Assembly (NCBI GenBank): GCA_944326465.1
Contig: CALVEB010000007.1
Location: 1 to 64,000 of the forward strand
Origin: Candidatus Gastranaerophilales bacterium
GTDB taxonomy: Bacteria > Cyanobacteriota > Vampirovibrionia > Gastranaerophilales > Gastranaerophilaceae
Length of the DNA: 64,000 nt
Direction: 5' to 3'
Part shown: positions 41,543-49,534 of the stretch, piece by piece
Position numbering within the stretch: the first letter of the stretch is position 1
How the letters are laid out: every line of letters begins with the position of its first letter
The notes under the pieces: generated by a model
Told to the model about the DNA's origin: nothing
What the model saw: the letters and a program-made list of their open reading frames with translations, nothing else
Databases searched by the model: none
Program-made: the position numbers and the translations under genes

Positions 41543-41667
41543 TTGATAATTTTCTATCTAATTTTCACATTATTTATCTTAGCACGTCAATATTTTTTTG
41601 CAAATATTTATTTGCAGTTCGGTGTTTTACTTTGAAAACACGTGATTACAAATTAATCAAGGTCTGT

Positions 41668-41695
41668 TTGAAAAAACTTTTTTACATGACATAAT
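41668..41695 (+). promoter_or_regulatory. Promoter of uvrA
   Basis: TTGAAA, 16-base spacer and CATAAT end 6 bases before ATG 41702, without a ribosome site. No LexA-like box was noticed. Leaderless transcription is suggested. Confidence 0.45.
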
Positions 41696-41701
41696 AATAT
41701 T

Positions 41702-44536
41702 ATGTTAGACAAAATTACTATAAAAAGTGCCAAAGAACACAATTTAAAAAACATTTCTCTGGAAATTCCCAAAAATGAGCTTATAGTTTTCACCGGTGTC
41801 TCCGGATCAGGCAAAAGCTCCCTCGCCTTTGATACAATATTCGCAGAGGGTCAAAGACGCTACATAGAAAGTCTATCCACATACGCGCGACAATTCTTAG
41901 GACAAATGGACAAGCCTGATGTTGAATATATCGACGGGCTTTCACCCGCTATTTCTATTGACCAAAAATCAACAAGCAACAACCCGCGTTCTACCGTCGG
42001 CACTGTAACTGAAATTTACGACTATTTACGTCTTCTCTACGCCCGCGCAGGCACGCCGTACTGCCCTGAATGCGGCGCTGAAATTAAACCGCAAACAATT
42101 GACGAAATTGTCAACAACATACTTAAACTCGGTGAAGGTACCAAAATTCAAATCCTCGCCCCGATTGTCCGCGGTAAAAAAGGCGAATTTCAATCTACTT
42201 TTGAAGAACTCAGGCAGGAAGGCTTTGTCCGCGTTAAAGTCGACGATGAAATATACAATCTCGACGACGATGAAATTGAATTAAGCAAAACTAAAAAACA
42301 TACAATCCATGTAGTTGTGGACAGAATTGTGGTTAAAGAAACTGCCCGCTCCCGTATTGCAGACAGTGCTCAAATTGCCCTGCAAAAAGCTGACGGTGTT
42401 ATGATTGTTGATGTAATCGGTGACAAAGAAATTATTTTCAGCGAAAAATTAGCCTGTCCGAAATGTAATTTGAGTTTTGAAGAACTGGCTCCCCGTATTT
42501 TCTCATTTAATGCACCATACGGAGCCTGTGAAAGATGCGGCGGATTAGGCGCAGATTTTGTTATTGACCCGAATCTAATAGTTCCGGACAGATCTAAATC
42601 ACTAGCTGACGGCGCAATTTATCCGTGGGCAAAAACAACTACAAACTACTATGAAGATGTTCTTAAATCTGTTTGTGCGCACTACGGTATTGATATGCAT
42701 AAACCGTTTCAGGATTTATCTGAGCAGGAACAAAAAATTATCCTTTACGGCAGCAATGACCTTGTAAAATTTCACGTAATGCGTTTTGGTACGCACCGCT
42801 ATGAAACCAAATACCATAGATATGACGGCGTAATCCCTTATCTTGAAAAGCGCTACAATGAATCAAACGGCGAATACTGGCGCGAAGAAATAGAAAAATA
42901 TATGATAACAAAACCTTGTCCGGCATGCGGCGGGGCAAGGCTTAAACCATTTCCGCTAGCCGTCAGAATTAACGGCAAAAATATTTATGAGTTTACCCTT
43001 ATGCCAATAAACGAAGCGCTGGATTTTATATCTGATCTTTATCTGGAACTCGGGGAACACAAACTTAAAATCGCAAAACAAATTCTCGACGAAATTCGTG
43101 CGCGCCTTAAATTCCTAAACGATGTCGGATTAAGTTACTTAAATCTCGCACGCCGCGCAGGTACACTCTCTGGCGGTGAAGCCCAGCGTATCAGGCTTGC
43201 AACTCAAATCGGAAGCGGCTTATCCGGGGTTTTATATGTATTAGATGAACCTTCAATCGGACTTCATCAGCGCGACAACGACAGATTAATAAAAACGCTA
43301 ATCAAACTCCGCAATCTCGGCAACACTCTTATTGTTGTCGAGCACGATGAAGATACCATCAGAAATGCAGATTATATAGTTGATATTGGCCCGAAAGCCG
43401 GAATTAACGGCGGTGAAATTATAGCGCAGGGTCAGATTCAAGATATAATAAAAGCAAAGCGTTCAATCACCGGCAAATACCTGAGCGGAGAAAAATATAT
43501 TCCGATACCTGACAAAACCCGCGAAGGCAACGGGCACTTTTTACACGTAAAAAATGCCCATATTAACAACCTTAAAAATATTGATGTCGATATTCCGCTG
43601 GGAAAAATAGTCGTCTTAACAGGTGTTTCAGGTTCCGGGAAATCTTCATTAATGCAGGATTTAATCTATGAATATGCAATACACAAACTCCGCGGCAACA
43701 AGCCTAAACCGCAAGGAATAGATGAAATTACGGGATTTGAACACATAGATAAAATTATTGACATTGATCAATCGCCAATCGGCAGAACGCCGCGTTCTAA
43801 TCCGGCAACTTACACTGATGTATTCACACATATTCGTGAACTCTATTCTAAAACAAACGAAGCCAAAATGCGCGGCTACAAGCCCGGAAGATTTAGTTTC
43901 AATGTAAAAGGCGGACGCTGTGAAGCCTGCAAAGGCGACGGACTTCTTAAAATAGAAATGAATTTCCTGTCTGATGTCTACGTCAAATGTGATGTCTGCA
44001 AAGGCAAACGTTACAACCGCGAAACATTAGAGGTTAAATACAAAGGCAAAACTATTGCGGATGTGCTTGATATGAGTGTAAAAGAGGCGCTGGAATTTTT
44101 TGAAAATATTCCGGCAATAAAAAACAAATTACAAACCCTTAACGATGTCGGGCTTGATTATATAAAGCTCGGGCAGAGTGCAACAACACTATCAGGCGGC
44201 GAAGCGCAGCGTATAAAACTTGCCTCAGAACTCAACAAGCGCGCAACAGGAAAAACATTGTATCTTCTTGATGAGCCGTCTGTGGGACTTCACTGGTATG
44301 ATTTGGACAAGCTTATCAAAATCATTCAGCAACTGGCTGATCAGGGGAATACAATCTTAATAATTGAACACAATCTTGACCTGATTAAGGTTGCTGATTA
44401 TATTATAGACTTAGGGCCTGAAGGCGGCGCCGGAGGCGGCACAATTGTTGCAACAGGTACTCCGCGAGAAGTTGCCAAAGTTAAAAAATCATACACCGGT
44501 CAGTATTTAAAAGGCATTTTTGATAACACAATATAA
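41702..44536 (+). CDS. uvrA: Excinuclease ABC subunit A
   Basis: UvrA finds bulky DNA lesions and loads UvrB in nucleotide excision repair. The 944-residue sequence has two ABC ATPase halves. The first has [12 protein letters not shown] and signature [12 protein letters not shown]. The second has [12 protein letters not shown] and [12 protein letters not shown]. Zinc motifs (C-P-K-C, C-E-R-C-G and [14 protein letters not shown]) and L-D-E-P-S Walker B segments are intact. The length is normal. A small secreted gene follows after 18 bases, probably by chance of packing. Confidence 0.98.
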   Translation: MLDKITIKSAKEHNLKNISLEIPKNELIVFTGVSGSGKSSLAFDTIFAEGQRRYIESLSTYARQFLGQMDKPDVEYIDGLSPAISIDQKSTSNNPRSTVGTVTEIYDYLRLLYARAGTPYCPECGAEIKPQTIDEIVNNILKLGEGTKIQILAPIVRGKKGEFQSTFEELRQEGFVRVKVDDEIYNLDDDEIELSKTKKHTIHVVVDRIVVKETARSRIADSAQIALQKADGVMIVDVIGDKEIIFSEKLACPKCNLSFEELAPRIFSFNAPYGACERCGGLGADFVIDPNLIVPDRSKSLADGAIYPWAKTTTNYYEDVLKSVCAHYGIDMHKPFQDLSEQEQKIILYGSNDLVKFHVMRFGTHRYETKYHRYDGVIPYLEKRYNESNGEYWREEIEKYMITKPCPACGGARLKPFPLAVRINGKNIYEFTLMPINEALDFISDLYLELGEHKLKIAKQILDEIRARLKFLNDVGLSYLNLARRAGTLSGGEAQRIRLATQIGSGLSGVLYVLDEPSIGLHQRDNDRLIKTLIKLRNLGNTLIVVEHDEDTIRNADYIVDIGPKAGINGGEIIAQGQIQDIIKAKRSITGKYLSGEKYIPIPDKTREGNGHFLHVKNAHINNLKNIDVDIPLGKIVVLTGVSGSGKSSLMQDLIYEYAIHKLRGNKPKPQGIDEITGFEHIDKIIDIDQSPIGRTPRSNPATYTDVFTHIRELYSKTNEAKMRGYKPGRFSFNVKGGRCEACKGDGLLKIEMNFLSDVYVKCDVCKGKRYNRETLEVKYKGKTIADVLDMSVKEALEFFENIPAIKNKLQTLNDVGLDYIKLGQSATTLSGGEAQRIKLASELNKRATGKTLYLLDEPSVGLHWYDLDKLIKIIQQLADQGNTILIIEHNLDLIKVADYIIDLGPEGGAGGGTIVATGTPREVAKVKKSYTGQYLKGIFDNTI

Positions 44537-44554
44537 AGTAAATTAGGAGATGAT

Positions 44555-45196
44555 ATGAAAAAAATTTTATTTACCTTAGTTATGATGGTATTAGCATTAC
44601 AGCCGGCAATGGCCAAAAATGTTAAAGTTGAGGCACTCGGCGATTTTTCTACAGCAGCTCCTCCTAAAACATGGCAGTTGAAGATAGTTGAACCTGTTGA
44701 TGCAGACGGTTATTTGCTTGAAGCAGGCAGTATTATTGAGGGGAATATTGAAGATGTTGTGTCACCTAAAAGATTAAAACGCGATGCGTCATTTGCTTTT
44801 GTTCCGGTATTATATCGAGACGGCAAAACCGGTCAGGTTTATCAAATAAAAAGGAACTGGAAAGGCAAATACAGTTTTTTGAGCGATATAAGTGCAGGTT
44901 CACTTGCAAAACAAGGGGCTGTTTATGCCGGAAACAAACTGCTTGACGGATTTTTCGGGCCGGGAATTGCGGTTGTTGAAGGGGCTGTTAAAAACGAACA
45001 CGGAAACCGTGCAAAGTCAGCCGCAATATCTCTGTATGAAAGTACTCCTTTATCCTATGCAAACAAAGGAGAAGATATAAATATCCCGAAAGGCACAGTA
45101 TTTATTATGAGTTTCAAGACAGCAAAAGAGACTGCAGAAGAAACAAAAGCAGGGCAGCCTAATTATACTTATACAATGCCTGATGAAACAAAATAA
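44555..45196 (+). CDS. Secreted protein with a VirB10-like half-domain
   Basis: The 213-residue product has a signal peptide (M-K-K-I-L-F-T-L-V-M-M-V-L-A-L) ending A-M-A. Residues 55-100 (Y-L-L-E-A-G-S-I-I-E-G-N-I-E-D-V, then F-A-F-V-P-V-L-Y-R-D-G) match the pattern in the proteins at 36220 and 61128, and a second N-I-P-K-G-T-V-F motif lies near residue 180. AGGAG precedes ATG 44555. A strong terminator follows. A structural or anchoring role in the envelope is inferred. Confidence 0.6.
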   Translation: MKKILFTLVMMVLALQPAMAKNVKVEALGDFSTAAPPKTWQLKIVEPVDADGYLLEAGSIIEGNIEDVVSPKRLKRDASFAFVPVLYRDGKTGQVYQIKRNWKGKYSFLSDISAGSLAKQGAVYAGNKLLDGFFGPGIAVVEGAVKNEHGNRAKSAAISLYESTPLSYANKGEDINIPKGTVFIMSFKTAKETAEETKAGQPNYTYTMPDETK

Positions 45197-45238
45197 CTAA
45201 AAAACATCTGATAAAAAATCTGCAGTTATAAATTTAGA

Positions 45239-45272
45239 ATAGTGGGGCCGGCTATACAGCCGGCCCCACTAT
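45239..45272. terminator. Strong bidirectional terminator
   Basis: A perfect 15-bp stem (ATAGTGGGGCCGGCT and complement) with a 4-nt loop between two convergent genes. Confidence 0.9.
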
Positions 45273-45286
45273 TTAATTAAGGTATT

Positions 45287-45745
45287 TTATTTTACCTGTT
45301 TAGAAATAGTGTTTGTTATATCATGCCCGCCATAAAGAACAACACCTTTAGCCAGTACTATTTCATATCCGTTTTTCTTTGCTTCTTTAGTTATCACCTC
45401 AGATATGTTTTTATCTATTACCTGCAATTTTGCTGTGTAATCCTTTTGTATTGCTGTTTGTTTCTTTATAAACTCGGCATCATACTTTTGGGCAAGTTTT
45501 TCTTTACCTTCCTGAGTTTTTTGTTTTTCAACATCGGATCTTGCATTGACTAACCACTTTTGCAACTCGTCCATTTTCAGTGCCTGTTCTTTTTTTAATG
45601 TCAGAACCTGCGCTGACTGTCCGACAACAGCGTTCAGATCTACAACAGCAATGTTAGAAGGTGCCGCTGATATTGAAAAGGTATTAAACCCTGTTCCGAG
45701 TGCAAACGCTAAAGCTATCAAAATTATATTAAAATATTTTTTCAT
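45287..45745 (-). CDS. OmpH/Skp-like periplasmic chaperone
   Basis: The 152-residue product has a signal peptide ending S-I-S-A-A. The mature part starts with I-A-V-V-D-L-N-A-V-V, continues into long charged helices (residues 55-115, Lys/Glu/Gln-rich), and ends with the beta segment Y-E-I-V-L-A-K-G-V-V-L-Y-G-G-H-D-I-T. This is the Skp/OmpH layout of a tentacle trimer that shields unfolded outer-membrane proteins. It starts 13 bases after the autotransporter gene with a GGCGGTGA site, so the two form an operon. The link suggests a dedicated chaperone. Confidence 0.85.
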   Translation of the reverse strand: MKKYFNIILIALAFALGTGFNTFSISAAPSNIAVVDLNAVVGQSAQVLTLKKEQALKMDELQKWLVNARSDVEKQKTQEGKEKLAQKYDAEFIKKQTAIQKDYTAKLQVIDKNISEVITKEAKKNGYEIVLAKGVVLYGGHDITNTISKQVK

Positions 45746-45758
45746 CTATATCACCGCC

Positions 45759-48700
45759 TTATCTGTAACTTCCTAATACTACACTGGTTTTAGGTATTTC
45801 CGGCATGTTTTGACTTGATTTAACAGAAGAACTTTTGTCTTTGCCTAAAGCAAATCTGAATCCTGCCTGCAAGCCGACACCGTTTCTGCCGCCGCCTGTG
45901 AAGTAGGCCTGTAAAAATCCTGTACATCTTTCTCCCCAGGTTTTTCTTACACCTACACCGTATTTTACAAACGGTTTTACGCTGAGTTCAGGCAGTGATA
46001 CATTATTTGCGAGAAAGTCGGTTTTATCCATAATATTCCATACCATACTTACACCTAAATATGGCTGCCAGCCATTTTTTAGGTTTCCGATAAATTTAAT
46101 TCCCGGCTCTACCTGTATTGCATTCAGCGGATCTGAACTAATGTGAACACCTGCTGCGTTAGTATAATCAAATGTATTAACAAATGAATATGACATTAAG
46201 AAACTTGGCTGAATAATGAATTTACCTTCTGCAAGTTCTATATTGTAACCGGTTTTACTTGCAATACCTGCCATTAACATAGAGAAGTTATCTGTTCCGT
46301 AAAATGTATTTGCAGAACCTGCGTTTGCCCCTGCGTTTACTGTTAAACCGGTAAAGAAGTTACCTTTGTAAGCCATGCCTGCAATACCGAGAGTACCGCC
46401 ATTCTGATAGATACCTATTCCGTCATAAGCCTGATGTGAACCGTTATAACCGACATATACACTAAACATTCCGTCCCAGCCGTTGCCTAAGTCATAAAGT
46501 TCACTTTCACCGCCTAAGAATGTACCATACGCAACATTGGATACTTTAGGGCCTCCTTTAAGCCGTACATTTTCAAATGTTGCATAAGGACGCGCCCAGA
46601 TTGATTTATCGCTATAAGGACTGTTTACAGGGTCAAATCCTAAATTTCCGCCTGCATAAGCGTATTTATTTCTTAATTTCATTGCTTCACGCTGTTTTTT
46701 AGTCATCAGCATGTACATATCCATATTTCTGAAGGCTTCATCATAAGAATTTAACTGGGTTAAGTAACCGCCAAGCTGCGCAGCGACAGGGCTTGCCATA
46801 ATTGACGGGTTAAAATCTCCGTAGCTTCCGCCGGTTGGTAAGAATGTCATCATACCGTCAGCGCTGACTCCGCCCTGCAAATATCTTATAGGGGTCAAAA
46901 CGGTTTGTGTTTGTGATTGCAAAGCATCAGCAATGGTCATATTGGAAGGATCAATGCCTAATGCTTGTGCAAGATTTAGAGAAATGCTGTTTGCTGTAGT
47001 ATTTCCTACGGCGTTTACATTTGTGATTGTGACAGAACCGTGTTGGGTATTGGCAAAATTATCACCTTTTCCATCTGCAAGATTAACATCTACCGCGAGA
47101 TTAACATTATCCGCTAAGGTTACATTGTCACCAAATGTAGTCACCTGATTGTTTATAGTATTCAAAGTAGTTCCGCTGCCCATATTTAAGGTGGAATTAT
47201 TTAACCCGCTGCCTTCTGCAAGTGCAAATGTACCGTTTTGAACATCTATTGCCGCGTTATTGATAATGGAATTAACAATAATTGAGCCGGTATTAGCACT
47301 ATCAGAGTTTACGTTCATATTATAACTTTCGCCGGAAATACCGCTGGCTATCGTAATGGACTTGCCGTCTGCAGCATTCATATTAAGTTCAGAACCTGCT
47401 TTATTCATGAAAATATCACCGCCATCAGCAGCTTTGTTGCCTTGCATAATAACATTGTTTGTTACCGCAGAAACAGTCAAATCGGAATTAGCAAAAATCG
47501 CACCGCCTTTTTCACCAGCTGTATTGTTAGTAAAATTGGTATCTGTAAGACTCATAGCTGTGTCTGTATAGATAGCACCGCCGTTTGTACCGGCAGAGTT
47601 GCCATCAAAATTTGAATTTGCTCCAATTATAAGTTCACTATTTTGTGTGTCAAAATTCTTATTAGCAATCGCACCGCCTTCTGCTCCTGCTGAGTTACCT
47701 GCGAATGTAGCTCCTTCACCTATGGTTAACTTACCGTCAAAGTTTCCGATAGCACCACCGTAAGATTGTTCAGAAGTATTGTTGATAAAGGTTGCGTTTT
47801 CACCAATAGTGGTTTCTTTATCTTGATTCCAGATATATAGACCGCCACCTGCATATTGTGATTTGTTATCTGCAACTACAAGGTTATCTCCGATAGTTGT
47901 ATCAGTCTTGTAGATATAAGCTGCACCGGCAGCACCTTTCGCTACTCCACCGTCAGCGTATTCAAAAATTTCTGACATAGCAGAGTTGCCAACAAATTTA
48001 ACATTATCACCAATAGTAAGCTGCTGGGCTCTGTCTACATATAAAGCTCCGCCGGCGTCGCCTTTTACTGTATGTGTTGAGTTATTTAAGAACTCTGAAT
48101 TATCTCCTATTTCTAGATTTGAATCTATATAAGAGTAAATTGCACCACCTTGGTGAGCAGTATTACCGCTGAATTTTCCGCTTACAGTTAAATCAGAAGC
48201 GTTATAAATAGCCCCACCTTGAACACCTGCATTATTGTTATTGAAAGTTGCTCCTTGTAAGTCAAGAGCGGTTCCTGTAAATAAAGCGCCGCCATGAGTT
48301 GTTGCCGAGTTACCTTCAAAAACAGCTCCTTCGCCTATTGTTGCGGCAATAGTGTTTTGTTTAAAGAATATAGCTCCACCTTGATTTGCAGAGTTGTTTC
48401 CAAAGTATGCGTCGTTTCCTAAAGAAAATTGAACATTTTTTCCTTCATCATCTTCTATAAAGATAGCTCCACCAGTAGATACCTCACTTGTTCCTGTATT
48501 TGATAGTGTGTTATTGATAAATTTAGCATTATCACCTACAGTTGTTGACGATCCTTGACCAGCGCGTGAACCGCCATAAATTGCAGCCCCGCCCCAGGTC
48601 GCTTTATTGCCGTCAAATATTAGATTATCGCCTAAAATCGCCGTTCCCATATTCTGAACAGCTCCGCCTGCAGCACCGGTTGCCGTGTTGCCGCTAAATA

Positions 48701-48959
48701 AAACACCATCTTCAACTTTTAAGTCAGCGCCTGTGTAATTGTATATAGCCGCCCCCCGATATGCTTCATTGTTAATAAACTGGGTACTTGCTTTAACAAT
48801 AGCTGTATCCCCCGTATTGTTAAACACTACACCGCCGTTTCCCGTTGTAACCGTATCTTGATAAAGCCCTTCATAAACTGTTTCTGCGGCATGCACTCCT
48901 GTTTGCCATGAAAATGCAGTACATATTAACAATGCCGCCAATAATCTTTTCTTTTTCAT
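45759..48959 (-). CDS. Autotransporter with beta-helix passenger
   Basis: The 1066-residue product has a signal peptide (M-K-K-K-R-L-L-A-A-L-L-I-C-T-A-F) ending H-A-A. The passenger (about 30-730) is a parallel beta-helix built from F-x-G/N-N-x-A-x-x-G-G-A-I-Y-type repeats, as in polymorphic-membrane-protein and pertactin-like adhesins. From about residue 780 (S-I-W-A-R-P-Y-A-T-F) the sequence alternates like an autotransporter barrel and reaches a last strand V-G-L-Q-A-G-F-R-F-A-L-G. A 26-residue Ser/Lys-rich tail follows instead of the usual terminal Phe. It is co-transcribed with a Skp-like gene. Confidence 0.85.
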   Translation of the reverse strand: MKKKRLLAALLICTAFSWQTGVHAAETVYEGLYQDTVTTGNGGVVFNNTGDTAIVKASTQFINNEAYRGAAIYNYTGADLKVEDGVLFSGNTATGAAGGAVQNMGTAILGDNLIFDGNKATWGGAAIYGGSRAGQGSSTTVGDNAKFINNTLSNTGTSEVSTGGAIFIEDDEGKNVQFSLGNDAYFGNNSANQGGAIFFKQNTIAATIGEGAVFEGNSATTHGGALFTGTALDLQGATFNNNNAGVQGGAIYNASDLTVSGKFSGNTAHQGGAIYSYIDSNLEIGDNSEFLNNSTHTVKGDAGGALYVDRAQQLTIGDNVKFVGNSAMSEIFEYADGGVAKGAAGAAYIYKTDTTIGDNLVVADNKSQYAGGGLYIWNQDKETTIGENATFINNTSEQSYGGAIGNFDGKLTIGEGATFAGNSAGAEGGAIANKNFDTQNSELIIGANSNFDGNSAGTNGGAIYTDTAMSLTDTNFTNNTAGEKGGAIFANSDLTVSAVTNNVIMQGNKAADGGDIFMNKAGSELNMNAADGKSITIASGISGESYNMNVNSDSANTGSIIVNSIINNAAIDVQNGTFALAEGSGLNNSTLNMGSGTTLNTINNQVTTFGDNVTLADNVNLAVDVNLADGKGDNFANTQHGSVTITNVNAVGNTTANSISLNLAQALGIDPSNMTIADALQSQTQTVLTPIRYLQGGVSADGMMTFLPTGGSYGDFNPSIMASPVAAQLGGYLTQLNSYDEAFRNMDMYMLMTKKQREAMKLRNKYAYAGGNLGFDPVNSPYSDKSIWARPYATFENVRLKGGPKVSNVAYGTFLGGESELYDLGNGWDGMFSVYVGYNGSHQAYDGIGIYQNGGTLGIAGMAYKGNFFTGLTVNAGANAGSANTFYGTDNFSMLMAGIASKTGYNIELAEGKFIIQPSFLMSYSFVNTFDYTNAAGVHISSDPLNAIQVEPGIKFIGNLKNGWQPYLGVSMVWNIMDKTDFLANNVSLPELSVKPFVKYGVGVRKTWGERCTGFLQAYFTGGGRNGVGLQAGFRFALGKDKSSSVKSSQNMPEIPKTSVVLGSYR

Positions 48960-49020
48960 AAGATCCTCTTACTTTTTACTACCACAATTCGTAGAGTACA
49001 ACTCTAAGAACATGTAAATA

Positions 49021-49090
49021 GTAACACAAAAATACGAAAAGTATCCTATTGTATACGAATATTAAGCAATGATGTATCCTATTCCGTTGT
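49021..49090. promoter_or_regulatory. Possible operators between autotransporter and XRE genes
   Basis: The divergent gap has two copies of GTATCCTATT (about 49039 and 49071) and GAATATT/ATACGAA pieces. An adjacent XRE regulator could bind here and control the autotransporter. This is inference. Confidence 0.3.
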
Positions 49091-49135
49091 TTAAAATCTT
49101 ATTACAATTTTTTACGATGAATAAGAGGAGTCATT

Positions 49136-49483
49136 ATGACGAAAAATGCTTTCGGACAAAAACTTAAACAAATCAGAAAAGCTAAAAATTTAACGCAGGC
49201 ACAGCTGGCAGAGCTTGCCGGAGCGAATGAAAAACACATATCTAAAATAGAAACCGGCGTATATTTCCCGACATATACGACTTTAACCAGAATATTGAAT
49301 GCACTTAATCTCAGCATAGAAGATGTAGGATTAAATTTTGAACATCTCCCGTCAAAGGATAGTCCATATTACACAAAAGCATTACAGATTTTAAACAGTG
49401 CGCAATCAGAACAAGAACTGGAGTATTATTACGGAATTTTAAAACAGGGACAAAAAGGAATAGATATTTTGAAAGGCGAATAG
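49136..49483 (+). CDS. XRE-family helix-turn-helix regulator
   Basis: The 115-residue product has an N-terminal Cro/CI HTH (L-K-Q-I-R-K-A-K-N-L-T-Q-A-Q-L-A-E-L-A-G to S-K-I-E-T-G-V-Y-F-P-T-Y-T-T-L) and a helical C-terminus. AGAGGAG precedes ATG 49136. It is divergent from the autotransporter gene and is its best candidate regulator. It ends at the hairpin 49492-49515. Confidence 0.87.
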   Translation: MTKNAFGQKLKQIRKAKNLTQAQLAELAGANEKHISKIETGVYFPTYTTLTRILNALNLSIEDVGLNFEHLPSKDSPYYTKALQILNSAQSEQELEYYYGILKQGQKGIDILKGE

Positions 49484-49491
49484 TATAAAGA

Positions 49492-49515
49492 AAGACCGGC
49501 TAAAAAGCCGGTCTT
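49492..49515. terminator. Bidirectional terminator
   Basis: AAGACCGGC/GCCGGTCTT hairpin with a TAAAAA loop between two convergent genes. Confidence 0.75.
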
Positions 49516-49534
49516 ATATATTATCTGGTTGATT

